Below, piece after piece: positions 10,137 through 19,862 of a DNA stretch of 64,000 nucleotides; within the stretch, counting starts at the first letter, position 1, and every line of letters starts with the position of its first letter. The stretch covers positions 1-64,000 of the forward strand of contig JADYZO010000107.1 in the NCBI GenBank assembly GCA_020853135.1, read 5' to 3'. A program made the position numbers and the translations under genes. This DNA is from Gammaproteobacteria bacterium. Lineage in GTDB: Bacteria; Pseudomonadota; Gammaproteobacteria; Steroidobacterales; GCA-2729495. Under the pieces are notes generated by a model. It searched no databases, was not told the origin of the DNA, and saw only the letters and a program-made list of their open reading frames with translations.

Positions 10137-10898
10137 ATGACACAGAATCCGGGGTGGCTGAATTCGCTCGCGGGCCGCAACCTGCTGGGCGAGGAAGTCC
10201 GGCAGGTCCGCCGTGCGCTCGAGGGCGTGTTCGGGGACCAGCTGGTGCAGGTCGGCACCTGGGGGGAAGCCGGGCTGTTCCGGCGCCTGGCGCGCACCCG
10301 GCGCAGCGCGGTATTCAGTCCGCTGCCGCTGCCGGGCGTGGACGCGGTTTGCGCCACCGAGTCACTGGCCATCGCCAGCGACTCGGTGGATGCGGTGCTG
10401 CTCCCCCATACACTGGAGCTGACGGATGATCCGCACGCCCTGTTGCGTGAAGTGGGACGCATACTGCGTGCCGATGGGCAGCTCGTGGTCATCGGCTTCA
10501 ATCCCTGGGGGTGGTGGGGATTGCGCCATGCGCTGTCGCGCCAGGGCTTCCCGCCGGGTTCGCAGCGCATGATCTCCGAGGGGCGCCTGTGTGACTGGTT
10601 GCGCCTGCTCGAGTTCAAGGTCCACTGCTCGGCCTTCTATCATTTCTTCCTGCCGCCGCTGTTGCGTGGCATGGCCCGGCGGCAGGGCCGCGCGGCATCA
10701 GCCGAGCAGGCAGGCCGCCAGGCCGGACGCCGGGGACTGCAGCAGTCGCTGTTCCGGCGTGTCCCGGTACTGGCGGGTTGCTATGTCCTCGTGGCGCGCA
10801 AGCAGACCTTCGTTGTCACGCCGATCCGCCTGGCCTGGCGCCGGCGGCCGGCGCTGGTGGGTGGCCTGGTCAACCCGACAACAAGGAACAGCACGTGA
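10137..10898 (+). CDS. YafS-like class I methyltransferase
   Basis: A predicted SAM-dependent methyltransferase of 253 aa, upstream of rnhA and dnaQ as yafS is in enterobacteria. Motifs typical of Methyltransf_11 are seen in the middle: [16 protein letters not shown] (motif II/IV) and [21 protein letters not shown]. The first glycine-rich SAM loop is degenerate ([10 protein letters not shown] instead of GxGxG). Its substrate is unknown. The stop overlaps the rnhA GTG by 4 nt, so the two are translationally coupled. The ATG at 10137 is chosen because the upstream extension has no family likeness. Confidence 0.8.
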   Translation: MTQNPGWLNSLAGRNLLGEEVRQVRRALEGVFGDQLVQVGTWGEAGLFRRLARTRRSAVFSPLPLPGVDAVCATESLAIASDSVDAVLLPHTLELTDDPHALLREVGRILRADGQLVVIGFNPWGWWGLRHALSRQGFPPGSQRMISEGRLCDWLRLLEFKVHCSAFYHFFLPPLLRGMARRQGRAASAEQAGRQAGRRGLQQSLFRRVPVLAGCYVLVARKQTFVVTPIRLAWRRRPALVGGLVNPTTRNST

Positions 10899-11395
10899 CC
10901 GAGGTGGAAATCCACACCGACGGGGCCTGCCGCGGCAACCCGGGACCGGGTGGCTGGGGTGCGGTGCTGCGCGCCGGGCACCGGGAGAAGGAAATCTGGG
11001 GTGGTGAGCCGTCCACGACCAACAACCGCATGGAACTCACCGCCGCCATTCGCGCCCTGGAGGCGCTGCGTGCGGCCTGTAGTGTGCAGGTTTACACTGA
11101 TTCGCAATACGTGCGCCGCGGCATCACCGAGTGGCTGGATCAGTGGAAGAGCCGTGGCTGGAAGACGGCTGATCGCAAGCCCGTCAAGAATGAGGACCTC
11201 TGGCGGCGTCTCGACGAGCTGGCCGCCCGGCACGTGGTGCATTGGCACTGGGTGCGGGGCCATGCGGGCCACCCCGGCAACGAGCATGCCGACCTGCTGG
11301 CAAACCGCGGCATAGACGAGATGCTGGCGCCAGCGGGTGCCCGGCGCAGCACCGGCAGCCCGCGTGGCATGGACGACGGTGGGCATGCTCCATGA
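10895..11395 (+). CDS. rnhA: Ribonuclease HI
   Basis: Cleaves the RNA strand of RNA-DNA hybrids, clearing R-loops and primers. The four metal-binding acidic residues are D9 ([12 protein letters not shown]), E47 (NNRMELTA), D69 (VYTDSQY) and D133 ([11 protein letters not shown]), with H123 in VRGHAGH. The product is 166 aa. The GTG at 10895 overlaps the previous stop in GTGA and has AAGGA 7 nt upstream. Its own stop overlaps the dnaQ ATG in ATGA. The last 20 or so residues are a non-conserved tail. Confidence 0.96.
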   Translation: MTEVEIHTDGACRGNPGPGGWGAVLRAGHREKEIWGGEPSTTNNRMELTAAIRALEALRAACSVQVYTDSQYVRRGITEWLDQWKSRGWKTADRKPVKNEDLWRRLDELAARHVVHWHWVRGHAGHPGNEHADLLANRGIDEMLAPAGARRSTGSPRGMDDGGHAP

Positions 11396-12102
11396 GGCAG
11401 GTTGTACTCGACACTGAAACCACCGGCCTGGAGGTCGCGCAGGGCCATCGCATCATCGAGATCGGCTGCATCGAGCTGGTGAACCGCCGGCACACCGGCC
11501 GGAGCTTCCACCGATACCTGCGCCCGGACCGGGACATCGACAGCGGGGCCGGGCGGGTCCACGGCATCAGCAGCGCGGAGCTCATGAACATGCCGCGCTT
11601 CGCGGCGGTGGCCGGCGAGTTGCTGGAGTTCATCGGCGGCGCGGAGCTGATCATCCACAACGCAGAGTTCGACGTGGGCTTCCTCGACAACGAATTCCGC
11701 CTCGCGGGGCGCCCGGCGGACAGCATCCGCATCCATTGCCAGGTGCTCGACACCCTGGTATTGGCACGGCGCCTTCACCCGGGCCAGCGCAACAGCCTCG
11801 ATGCGCTGTGCCGGCGCTACGGCATCGACAACTCGGGCCGCGAGCTGCATGGGGCCCTGCTGGATGCCAGGTTGCTGGCCGACCTCTACCTCGCGATGAC
11901 CGGCGGGCAGGCCGCGCTGTCGCTCGACACGGCACCGGCAGTCGTGCCCGGGGCGGTCCCCGCGGCGCGTCTCGACCGTACCGGCCTGCAGCTGGTGGTG
12001 GTGCGGGCCAGTGGCGCAGAGCTGGCGGCGCACGAGCGGCAACTCGATCTCCTGCAGGAAGCCTGTCCGCAGGGGGCGGCCTGGCGCAGCGCCGGGCGGT
12101 GA
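11392..12102 (+). CDS. dnaQ: DNA polymerase III epsilon subunit (3'-5' exonuclease)
   Basis: Proofreading exonuclease of the replicative polymerase. DEDDh residues are all present: D7 and E9 in LDTETTG, D94 in [10 protein letters not shown]153 and D158 in HGALLDAR. A beta-clamp binding motif QAALSL is at 173-178, where E. coli has QTSMAF, before the flexible tail that binds the alpha subunit. The product is 236 aa and starts inside the rnhA stop. In E. coli dnaQ and rnhA are divergent; here they are co-directional and coupled. Confidence 0.96.
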   Translation: MRQVVLDTETTGLEVAQGHRIIEIGCIELVNRRHTGRSFHRYLRPDRDIDSGAGRVHGISSAELMNMPRFAAVAGELLEFIGGAELIIHNAEFDVGFLDNEFRLAGRPADSIRIHCQVLDTLVLARRLHPGQRNSLDALCRRYGIDNSGRELHGALLDARLLADLYLAMTGGQAALSLDTAPAVVPGAVPAARLDRTGLQLVVVRASGAELAAHERQLDLLQEACPQGAAWRSAGR

Positions 12103-12304
12103 TGAGCGTGGTTTACATATGTCGCCCGGCGCCAGGGGGCCCGCCGGTACCGGGATCAGGCGTGGGGACTGTGAAGGCTATTCTGGCGGCGGCCGGTACG
12201 GGCGGCCACAATGGCCCTGGTCCGGCGGCAGGCGCCGGGCTCCCGGCCCACAACGAGAACGATCCGGGCCGGTGTTACAACCCTACCAACATAAACGTGA
12301 ACCT

Positions 12305-13594
12305 ATGCCAGACCTGAACAAGCTCGACCAGACCCGCGTCGCCATCATCGGCCTCGGCTATGTGGGCCTGCCCCTGGCCGTGGAGTACGGCCGCCACTAC
12401 GACACGGTGGGCTTCGACATCAACGCGGCACGGGTGGCCGAGCTGCAGGCGGGCCGTGACTCGACGCTGGAAACGAGCGCCGAGGAACTGGCTGCCGCCC
12501 GGCGCCTGCGGTGCACGACGGACAGCGAGCAGCTGCGTGATCGCGATGTGTTCATCGTCACCGTGCCGACTCCCATCGATGATGCCAAGCGACCCGATCT
12601 CGGCGCACTCATGAGCGCCAGCCGCACCGTCGGCAGGGTCCTCCGGAAGGGGGCCATCGTCGTGTTCGAGTCCACCGTGTATCCCGGTGCCACCGAGGAA
12701 GACTGCGCCCCGATCATCGAGCGGGAGTCGGGCCTGAAGGCCAACCGCGATTTCTTCCTCGGCTACAGCCCCGAGCGCATCAATCCCGGTGACAAGGAAC
12801 ACCGCCTGACAACGATCCGCAAGATCACCTCCGGCTCCACCCCCGAAGCGGCGGCGTTCATCGACCGGCTGTACGGCAGCATCATCAGCGCCGGCACCTA
12901 CCGCGCCTCCAGCATCAGGGTGGCCGAGGCAGCCAAGGTCATCGAGAACACCCAGCGTGACGTCAACATCGCGCTGATCAACGAGCTGGCGCTGATCTTC
13001 AACCGGATGGGGCTCGATACGCTGGAAGTGCTGGAGGCGGCCGGCACGAAATGGAACTTCCTGCCGTTCCGCCCGGGGCTGGTGGGCGGGCACTGCATCG
13101 GTGTGGACCCGTACTACCTCACGCACAAATCGCAGCAGATCGGTTACCACCCGGAGATGATCCTGGCCGGCCGGCGGATCAACGACAACATGGGGCTGTA
13201 CGTTGCCTCCGAGGTGGTCAAGCTCATGGTGCGCAGGGGCAAGAGCCTGCCGAAGTCGCGTATCCTGGTGCTGGGCTTCACCTTCAAGGAGAACTGTCCG
13301 GACGTGCGCAACACCCGTGTTGTGGATGTCATCCATGAATTGCGCAGCTACGGTGCGGCGGTGGATATCTTCGACCCCTGGGCGGATGGGGCAGCGGTGC
13401 ACGAGGAGTACGGCATCGACCTCCTGCAGGGTGCGCCGCAACCCGGCAGCTACGATGCCGTGGTGCTGGCAGTGGCCCACCGGCAGTTCCGCGAGATGGG
13501 CGTGGCGGCCATCCGCGCGTTCGGCACGGACGATGCCGTGCTCTACGACATCAAGAGCATGTTGCCGGCTGGCCAGGTGGACGCCCGGCTGTGA
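12305..13594 (+). CDS. UDP-N-acetylglucosamine 6-dehydrogenase (TviB/VipA-like)
   Basis: Nucleotide-sugar dehydrogenase of 429 aa. It probably oxidises UDP-GlcNAc (or UDP-GalNAc) to the uronic acid for the exopolysaccharide. The NAD-binding site is [14 protein letters not shown], and catalytic Cys is C264 in [12 protein letters not shown]. Family-typical [12 protein letters not shown] and [15 protein letters not shown] are present. These sequences resemble the Vi-antigen TviB branch more than glucose dehydrogenases. The 202-nt upstream gap is where the sugar-nucleotide genes begin after dnaQ. No clear ribosome site is seen. The exact acetamido-sugar cannot be told from sequence alone. Confidence 0.88.
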   Translation: MPDLNKLDQTRVAIIGLGYVGLPLAVEYGRHYDTVGFDINAARVAELQAGRDSTLETSAEELAAARRLRCTTDSEQLRDRDVFIVTVPTPIDDAKRPDLGALMSASRTVGRVLRKGAIVVFESTVYPGATEEDCAPIIERESGLKANRDFFLGYSPERINPGDKEHRLTTIRKITSGSTPEAAAFIDRLYGSIISAGTYRASSIRVAEAAKVIENTQRDVNIALINELALIFNRMGLDTLEVLEAAGTKWNFLPFRPGLVGGHCIGVDPYYLTHKSQQIGYHPEMILAGRRINDNMGLYVASEVVKLMVRRGKSLPKSRILVLGFTFKENCPDVRNTRVVDVIHELRSYGAAVDIFDPWADGAAVHEEYGIDLLQGAPQPGSYDAVVLAVAHRQFREMGVAAIRAFGTDDAVLYDIKSMLPAGQVDARL

Positions 13595-13619
13595 TTCCAG
13601 TGGAGATGGTCAGGAAATC

Positions 13620-14645
13620 ATGAAAATTCTCGTTACCGGCGCCGCCGGATTCATCGGCATGTTCGTCTCGCGCCTGCTCCTGGAGCGGGGTGAGGAAGTG
13701 GTGGGCCTCGACAACCTCAACGAGTACTACGACGTCAACCTGAAGAAGCACCGCCTGGCGCTCCTCGAGAAGATGCCGGGGTTCCGCTTCGTCAAGCTGG
13801 ATCTGGCGGATCGCGCCGGCATGGAGGCGCTGTTCCGCGGCGAGCGCTTCCAGCGCGTCGTGCACCTGGCTGCGCAGGCCGGCGTGCGCTACTCGCTCAT
13901 CAATCCCCATGCCTACATCGACAGCAACCTCGTCGGCAGCTTCCACCTCATGGAAGGCTGTCGTTCCTCGGGCGTGGAGCATCTCGTGTATGCATCCACC
14001 TCTTCCGTATATGGGGCGAACACGCGCATGCCGTTTTCGACCCACCGGGCCGCGGATCATCCCATCTCGCTCTATGCGGCCACGAAAAAGGCCAACGAGA
14101 TGATGGCCCACAGCTATTCGATGCTGCATGGCCTGCCGACCACCGGCCTGCGCTTCTTCACCGTTTACGGCCCCTACGGGCGGCCCGACATGGCGCTGTT
14201 CCAGTTCACGCGCAACATCCTCGATGGCAAGCCCATCGATGTCTTCAATTTCGGCCGGCACCGCCGTGACTTCACCTATGTGGACGACATTGCCCAGGGT
14301 GTGGTGCGGGCCATGGACCGGGTGGCGACGGCTGATCCGGCCTGGGATGCCGAAAACCCTGATCCGGCACGCAGCTCGGCGCCGTTTCGGCTGTACAACA
14401 TCGGCAACAGCCAGCCGGTGGAGCTGATGCGCTACATCAAGGTCCTGGAGGACTACCTGGGGCGGAAGGCCGAGAAGAACCTGCTGCCCATGCAGGCCGG
14501 GGACGTGCCCGACACCTTTGCCGACGTCGAGGACCTCATCACCGAGGTGGGCTACCGGCCGGCCACGCCGGTGGAGGTCGGTGTGGCACGCTTCGTCGAG
14601 TGGTACCTCGAGTACTACGGGATCGATCGCGCCAGCCGCCCGTGA
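13620..14645 (+). CDS. UDP-glucuronate 4-epimerase-type NAD-dependent epimerase
   Basis: Extended short-chain dehydrogenase of 341 aa. The NAD motif is GAAGFIG near the N-terminus. The catalytic STSSVYG and Y-x3-K (YAATKK) are present. The early segment [13 protein letters not shown] is typical of the capsular uronate 4-epimerase group (LpsL/Cap1J). With the dehydrogenases on either side it would make UDP-galacturonate or the 4-epimer of the acetamido-uronate. AGGA lies just before the ATG at 13620. A terminator follows. Confidence 0.85.
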   Translation: MKILVTGAAGFIGMFVSRLLLERGEEVVGLDNLNEYYDVNLKKHRLALLEKMPGFRFVKLDLADRAGMEALFRGERFQRVVHLAAQAGVRYSLINPHAYIDSNLVGSFHLMEGCRSSGVEHLVYASTSSVYGANTRMPFSTHRAADHPISLYAATKKANEMMAHSYSMLHGLPTTGLRFFTVYGPYGRPDMALFQFTRNILDGKPIDVFNFGRHRRDFTYVDDIAQGVVRAMDRVATADPAWDAENPDPARSSAPFRLYNIGNSQPVELMRYIKVLEDYLGRKAEKNLLPMQAGDVPDTFADVEDLITEVGYRPATPVEVGVARFVEWYLEYYGIDRASRP

Positions 14646-14676
14646 AGGGGCCAGGTGGCCGATGATGGCAGCAATG

Positions 14677-14698
14677 CGCCCCGGCTGGCGGGGTTTTT
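14677..14698 (+). terminator. Putative intrinsic terminator after the epimerase
   Basis: CCCCG (14679-14683) and CGGGG (14689-14693) form a short stem with loop GCTGG, followed directly by five Ts. It sits in the 92-nt gap before the UDP-glucose dehydrogenase. The short stem makes it a moderate candidate. Confidence 0.5.
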
Positions 14699-14737
14699 CC
14701 GGCAACTCGGACCGGGATCTACCGGTATAGGGACAGG

Positions 14738-16072
14738 ATGCACGTAACAGTTCATGGGACCGGCTATGTCGGTCTGGTCACCGGGGCCTGCCTGGCAGAG
14801 GTCGGCAACCATGTCACCTGCGTCGACATCGACGAGGCGAAGATCGCAGCCCTCAGGCGCGGCCATGTGCCGATCTACGAGCCGGGGCTGGAGGAGGTCG
14901 TGCGCAGAAACTTCCAGGCCGGCCGGCTGGCATTCACCACGGACGTTGCCTCCGGCGTGCGCCATGGGTCGATCCAGTTCATCGCCGTCGGCACGCCCAG
15001 GGACGAGGACGGCTCGGCGGACCTCAGCCACGTCCTGACCGTGGCGCGTGCCATCGCCGCGGGGATGGATGACTACAGGGTGATCATCACCAAGTCCACG
15101 GTCCCCGTGGGCACGGCCGACAAGGTGCGCCACGCGGTGAGCGAGGTGCTCGGCCAGCGGCCTGCGCCACCCCCGTTCGATGTGGTGTCGAATCCGGAAT
15201 TCCTCAAGGAGGGTGCGGCGGTGGGCGACTTCATGAAGCCCGACCGCATCATCGTCGGTTCGCAGAGCGAGCGTGCCACCCAGCTGCTGCGCGCGCTGTA
15301 CGAGCCGTTCAGCCGCAACCGGGACAAGCTCATCGTCATGGACGTGCGGTCGGCGGAACTCACCAAGTACGCCGCCAACGCCATGCTGGCCACGAAGATC
15401 AGCTTCATGAACGAGCTGGCCAACCTGGCCGAGGCCTGCGGTGCCGACATCGAACAGGTGCGCATCGGCATCGGCTCGGATCCACGCATCGGTTTCGAGT
15501 TCATCTACCCGGGCTGCGGCTACGGTGGTTCGTGCTTTCCCAAGGATGTCAGCGCCCTGGTGCGCTCCGCCGAGGAGCACCACTTCGACATGCAACTCGT
15601 GCGCGCGGTGCAGGACGTCAACGACCGGCAGAAACGCGTGTTGTTCACGAAGATCGGGCGGTTCCTTGGCGGGGACCTGCACGGGCGGACCGTGGCCCTG
15701 TGGGGGCTTGCCTTCAAGCCCAACACAGATGACATGCGCGAGGCCTCCAGCAGCGTGCTGATGCGCCAGGTCTGGGCGGCTGGCGGGCGCGTGCGCGCCT
15801 ACGACCCAAAGGCGCTGGAGGAGGCGCGGCGCATCCACGGCGAGCGACCGGACCTCACCTACTGCAACACGGCCTACGAGGCAGTGGAGGGCGCCGACGT
15901 GCTGGCGGTCGTGACCGAGTGGCAGGAATTCCGCAGCCCTGATTTCGATCTCCTGCGCGACAAGCTCGCGGCCCGCGCCATCTTCGACGGACGCAACATC
16001 TACGACCCGGCGATGGTGCAGCGCATGGGGCTGCGCTACTTCGGCATCGGCCGCAACGGCCCGCCGGCCTGA
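14738..16072 (+). CDS. ugd: UDP-glucose 6-dehydrogenase
   Basis: Oxidises UDP-glucose to UDP-glucuronate with NAD. The product is 444 aa. It has the Rossmann start [21 protein letters not shown], the [14 protein letters not shown] segment, catalytic C266 in [10 protein letters not shown], and [14 protein letters not shown]. It supplies the uronate precursor to the EPS locus and a likely substrate to the neighbouring 4-epimerase. The ATG at 14738 has only a weak ribosome site (GGGACAGG). Confidence 0.93.
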   Translation: MHVTVHGTGYVGLVTGACLAEVGNHVTCVDIDEAKIAALRRGHVPIYEPGLEEVVRRNFQAGRLAFTTDVASGVRHGSIQFIAVGTPRDEDGSADLSHVLTVARAIAAGMDDYRVIITKSTVPVGTADKVRHAVSEVLGQRPAPPPFDVVSNPEFLKEGAAVGDFMKPDRIIVGSQSERATQLLRALYEPFSRNRDKLIVMDVRSAELTKYAANAMLATKISFMNELANLAEACGADIEQVRIGIGSDPRIGFEFIYPGCGYGGSCFPKDVSALVRSAEEHHFDMQLVRAVQDVNDRQKRVLFTKIGRFLGGDLHGRTVALWGLAFKPNTDDMREASSSVLMRQVWAAGGRVRAYDPKALEEARRIHGERPDLTYCNTAYEAVEGADVLAVVTEWQEFRSPDFDLLRDKLAARAIFDGRNIYDPAMVQRMGLRYFGIGRNGPPA

Positions 16073-16084
16073 ACCGTCGCCGCA

Positions 16085-17518
16085 GTGGACACCCGCCCGC
16101 CGATCATCCCGGTCATCCTCTGTGGGGGTGCCGGCACACGGCTCTGGCCGCTGTCGCGCGCGCTCCTGCCCAAGCAACTGCTGGCGCTGCATGGCGCCGG
16201 CACGCTGCTGCAGGACACCTGGCGGCGCGTGCGCGATCTCGGACCCGGCTGCGAGGCGCCACTGGTGTTGTGCAATGAAGCCCATCGGTTCCTCGTCGAC
16301 GCCCAGCTGCGCGAGGCCGGCGCTTGTCCGCGTCTCATCCTCGAGCCAGCGGGGCGCAACACCGCACCGGCGGTGGCGGTCGCTGCGCTGAGGGCGACAG
16401 CCGAGCAGGGTGGGGATGCGCTGCTGCTGGTGTTGCCCTCTGACCATGTGATCGCGGACACGGTGGCGTTCCACGCCGCGGTGCGCCTGGGCCTGCCGGC
16501 TGCAGCAGCTGGCGACCTGGTGACCTTCGGCATCGTGCCGGAACGGCCGGAGACCGGTTACGGCTACATCCGCGCCCGCGGCGGCACCGGGCCGCAGCGC
16601 GTCGAGCAATTCGTGGAGAAGCCTGATGCGGCAACGGCCTGCGGCTATGTGGCCAGCGGCCGGTATTTCTGGAACAGCGGCATGTTCCTGTTCGGCGCCG
16701 CTGCCTTCCTGCGCGAGTTGCGCGCACTGGCGCCCGACATTCTCGCGGCCTGCGAGGCCGCGGCTGCGCAGGGTGCCGCGCAGGGTGCGATGTGGCGTCT
16801 GGATGGCGCAGCGTTCGGCGCCTGCCGGGCCCAGTCCATCGACCATGCGGTGATGGAGGGCACGCAGCGCGCCAGCGTGGTGCCGCTCAACGCCGGCTGG
16901 AGCGACGTCGGTTCATGGGCAGCCCTGCACGAGGCTTGCGAGCGCGACGGTGCGGGCAACGTCACGGTGGGCGATGTCATCGCCATCGGCTGCCAGGATT
17001 CCTATGTGCGCGCAGAGAGCCGCCTCGTCGGCGTGGTGGGGCTGGAGGGCTGCGTGGTCGTCGAGACCCCAGATGCCGTGCTGGTGGCCCCCAAGGCCCG
17101 CGCACAGGACATCCGGCTGCTGGTGGAGGCGCTGGCGAAGGATCGCCGTCCCGAGCTCGTCCAGGGGCGGGAGGTGTTCCGGCCCTGGGGCAGCTACGAC
17201 AGCCTGGAGTCACGGCCAGGCTTCCAGGTGAAGCGCCTGGCGGTCCTGCCGGGTGCGGTGCTTTCCCTGCAGCTGCATCACCGGCGTGCGGAGCACTGGG
17301 TCGTGGTGTCGGGCGTCGCGCGCATCACGCGCGACCACGAAGTCTTCGACCTGCATCGCAACGAACATGCGTTCATCCCGCTTGGCGCACGGCACCGCAT
17401 CGAGAATCCCGGCACGGAGCTGCTGGAGATCATCGAGGTACAGGTGGGTGACTACCTGGGCGAGGATGACATCGTCCGGCTGGAAGACCGCTATGGCCGC
17501 CAGGGCCGCAATGACTGA
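16085..17518 (+). CDS. Mannose-1-phosphate guanylyltransferase / mannose-6-phosphate isomerase
   Basis: Bifunctional type II enzyme (AlgA/XanB/ManC group) that makes GDP-mannose and interconverts mannose-6-P and fructose-6-P. The N-terminal nucleotidyltransferase has CGGAGTRLWPLSR and FVEKPD. The C-terminal cupin isomerase starts RPWGSYDSLE and contains the metal-binding LQLHHRRAEHWVVVSG. The product is 477 aa. The GTG start at 16085 follows ugd by 12 nt and has no obvious ribosome site, so coupling to ugd is likely. It pairs with the phosphomannomutase gene downstream. Confidence 0.92.
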   Translation: MDTRPPIIPVILCGGAGTRLWPLSRALLPKQLLALHGAGTLLQDTWRRVRDLGPGCEAPLVLCNEAHRFLVDAQLREAGACPRLILEPAGRNTAPAVAVAALRATAEQGGDALLLVLPSDHVIADTVAFHAAVRLGLPAAAAGDLVTFGIVPERPETGYGYIRARGGTGPQRVEQFVEKPDAATACGYVASGRYFWNSGMFLFGAAAFLRELRALAPDILAACEAAAAQGAAQGAMWRLDGAAFGACRAQSIDHAVMEGTQRASVVPLNAGWSDVGSWAALHEACERDGAGNVTVGDVIAIGCQDSYVRAESRLVGVVGLEGCVVVETPDAVLVAPKARAQDIRLLVEALAKDRRPELVQGREVFRPWGSYDSLESRPGFQVKRLAVLPGAVLSLQLHHRRAEHWVVVSGVARITRDHEVFDLHRNEHAFIPLGARHRIENPGTELLEIIEVQVGDYLGEDDIVRLEDRYGRQGRND

Positions 17519-17572
17519 GCGGGCGGCAGCTGCCGCCGGTGCTGCACACACAGGGCAACGCGACGACTGCCA

Positions 17573-18937
17573 ATGACCGAGCCGCTGACCTGCTTCAAGG
17601 CCTATGACATCCGGGGCCGTCTCCCCACGGAGCTCAACGAGGGCATCGCCTGGCGCATCGGCCGCGCCTGCGGTGAGTTCCTCGGTGCCTGCGAGGTCGT
17701 GCTGGGCCACGACATCCGCCTGTCGGGGCCGGCCCTGACGGCAGCGGTGGCCCAGGGCCTCAACGACGCCGGTGCTGATGTCATCGATATCGGCCTGTGC
17801 GGCACCGAGGAGGTCTATTTCGCCACCTCCCACCTGCGTACCGGCGGCGGCGTGATGATCACCGCGAGCCACAACCCGGCGGACTACAATGGCATGAAGC
17901 TGGTCCGGGCGCAGTCGAGGCCGATCAGTGGTGACACGGGGCTGGGCGAGATCCGCCGCCGGGCGGAGCAGCTGGCCGATGCAAGGCCGGCAGCGGCCAC
18001 GCGCCGTGGCAGCCTGCGCACCGCCAGGATCCGGCCTGACTACGTCCGTCACCTGCTTGGATACGCGGATCGTGCAGCGCTCAAGCCGCTCAGGCTGGTC
18101 ATGAACGCCGGCAATGGCGCAGCCGGGCTGGTGGTGGATGCGCTGGAAGATGAATTGCCGTTTCGTTTCACGAAGGTCCACCACGAGCCGGATGGGCACT
18201 TCCCCAACGGGGTGCCCAACCCGCTGCTGCCGGAGAACCGGGCGGTCACGGCCGCCGCGGTCCGCGCCGCTGGCGCTGATTTCGGCATCGCCTGGGACGG
18301 CGATTTCGACCGCTGCTTCTTCTTCGATGAGCAGGGTTCGTTCGTCGAGGGGTATTACATCGTCGGCCTGCTTGCCGAGGCGATGCTGGCAGCGCATCCC
18401 GGCAGCCGGATCGTCCATGACCCGCGCCTGGTCTGGAACACCGAGGACATCGTCCGCAGCCATGGTGGCATTCCGGTGCAGAGCAAGACCGGTCATGCCT
18501 TCATCAAGGAGCGCATGCGCCAGGAAGATGCCGTTTATGGCGGCGAGATGAGCGCCCACCATTATTTCCGCGACTTTGCCTATTGCGACAGTGGCATGAT
18601 CCCCTGGCTGCTCGTGGCCGGGCTGGTGAGTGCGACCGGGCGGCCCCTGTCCGCGCTGGTGGCCGACCGGCTGCAGCGGTATCCGGTCAGCGGCGAGATC
18701 AACCGCACGGTCCGCGACCCTGCCGCGTGCCTTGCGGCGGTGCGTGACCGCTATGCCGCTGCGGCCGTCGCGATCGACCACACCGATGGACTCAGCCTCG
18801 CATTCCCGGAGTGGCGGTTCAACCTGCGTTCATCCAATACCGAGCCGGTGATGCGGCTCAATGTCGAGACCCGGGCTGATCCTCGACTGCTGAAGCGGGA
18901 GACGGCCCGCCTGCTCGCGATGCTGGATCGGTGCTGA
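17573..18937 (+). CDS. Phosphomannomutase / phosphoglucomutase
   Basis: Alpha-D-phosphohexomutase of 454 aa that converts mannose-6-P to mannose-1-P (and often the glucose forms). The phosphoserine is S99 in [13 protein letters not shown], the Mg loop is DGDFDRC, the sugar-ring loop is [10 protein letters not shown], and the phosphate loop is [12 protein letters not shown]. This is the ManB/AlgC type. It ends the nucleotide-sugar gene run. A gap of 280 nt separates it from the export genes. Confidence 0.92.
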   Translation: MTEPLTCFKAYDIRGRLPTELNEGIAWRIGRACGEFLGACEVVLGHDIRLSGPALTAAVAQGLNDAGADVIDIGLCGTEEVYFATSHLRTGGGVMITASHNPADYNGMKLVRAQSRPISGDTGLGEIRRRAEQLADARPAAATRRGSLRTARIRPDYVRHLLGYADRAALKPLRLVMNAGNGAAGLVVDALEDELPFRFTKVHHEPDGHFPNGVPNPLLPENRAVTAAAVRAAGADFGIAWDGDFDRCFFFDEQGSFVEGYYIVGLLAEAMLAAHPGSRIVHDPRLVWNTEDIVRSHGGIPVQSKTGHAFIKERMRQEDAVYGGEMSAHHYFRDFAYCDSGMIPWLLVAGLVSATGRPLSALVADRLQRYPVSGEINRTVRDPAACLAAVRDRYAAAAVAIDHTDGLSLAFPEWRFNLRSSNTEPVMRLNVETRADPRLLKRETARLLAMLDRC

Positions 18938-19100
18938 TGCGGGGACGGTGTTGTGCTGTTGCGCAGCGAATGTCGGCTTTCGGTACAATCCTGCGCAGGA
19001 CCGGATCCGTCCGACGGTCCGCGTGCAGGAAGTCCCGGGGCAGGTGAAGTGGGAGCGTGATCACTGCGGCTGATCCGTGAATGATCCATCCTTCGTAAAA

Positions 19101-19116
19101 TGGACACAGGCTTGCC
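19101..19116 (+). promoter_or_regulatory. Candidate sigma-54 (-24/-12) promoter of the EPS export operon
   Basis: TGG at 19101-19103 and TTGC at 19112-19115 give the invariant GG-N10-GC spacing of sigma-54 promoters. The bases between match the consensus poorly. It lies about 100 nt before the export lipoprotein ATG. PrsR, encoded in this window, is a sigma-54 activator, which makes the site plausible. A TACAAT at 18984-18989 in the same gap could be an alternative sigma-70 -10. Confidence 0.35.
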
Positions 19117-19217
19117 GCAGATGCCCGCCTTGCTGGTTTCGCGTGGCGGGGTGCAGGGTCTCGCGCATTGAGACCACCAGGAGCCCGGCCGGGTACCAAT
19201 AACAGGGGAGATGACCA

Positions 19218-19826
19218 ATGACCGTAGCACCGTTGAGGATTTTGCTGACGATGGGCCTGGTGTCACTGCTTGCGGCCTGTGCCTCGGGTCCTGAGCTGCC
19301 AAAGGGCGCACCGGCGGCGGCAACGCAGTACCTGATCGGTCCGGGCGACCAGCTCGACATCTTCGTCTGGAACAATCCGGACCTGTCGGTCAACATCCCG
19401 GTGCGGCCGGATGGGCGCATCTCCACGCCGCTCGTCGAGGACATGCAGGCGGTGGGCAAGACGCCGACCCAGCTGGCACGCGATATCGAGGGGGTGCTCG
19501 CCAACTACATCAAGTCGCCGCAGGTCAATGTGGTCGTCCGCCAGTTTTTCGGCACCTTTGGTGAGCAGATCCGCGTCGTCGGCAAGGCCGCCCAGCCGAG
19601 GGCGCTGCCCTACAGGCGCAGCATGACGGTGCTTGACGTGATGATCGAGGTGGGCGGTCTGGCGCCTGGTGCGGCCGGGAACCGTGCGAAGCTGGTTCGC
19701 AACGTGGACGGGAAGCCGATGGAATTCCGGCTGCGGCTCGACGACCTCCTCAATGGCGGCAATCTGGCCGACAACATCGAGGTGCTTCCGGGTGATGTCA
19801 TCGTGATCCCGGAGTCGCGCCTCTAG
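19218..19826 (+). CDS. Polysaccharide export lipoprotein (Wza-like, XrtA/EPS-associated)
   Basis: Outer-membrane-side export protein of 202 aa. A signal peptide with lipobox LAAC (Cys near residue 22) marks it as a lipoprotein. A Poly_export domain follows (YLIGPGDQLDIFVWNNPDL...), then one SLBB domain (QIRVVGKAAQPRALPYRR...). The ATG at 19218 has GGGGAG 7 nt upstream. It is shorter than E. coli Wza and lacks the C-terminal pore helix, as is usual for EpsD-type export proteins. It leads the operon with the chain-length factor and tyrosine kinase. Confidence 0.9.
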   Translation: MTVAPLRILLTMGLVSLLAACASGPELPKGAPAAATQYLIGPGDQLDIFVWNNPDLSVNIPVRPDGRISTPLVEDMQAVGKTPTQLARDIEGVLANYIKSPQVNVVVRQFFGTFGEQIRVVGKAAQPRALPYRRSMTVLDVMIEVGGLAPGAAGNRAKLVRNVDGKPMEFRLRLDDLLNGGNLADNIEVLPGDVIVIPESRL

Positions 19827-19862
19827 ACGGTCATCCGCCCGAAACAGACCAGGGATCAGCTG

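Noticed and set aside
12171..12317. Frame with GTG then [13 protein letters not shown], like the start of a MurG-type glycosyltransferase
   Set aside because: Only the first 14 or so residues resemble the motif. The rest is unrelated and ends after about 48 codons, overlapping the start of the dehydrogenase gene. Probably chance.
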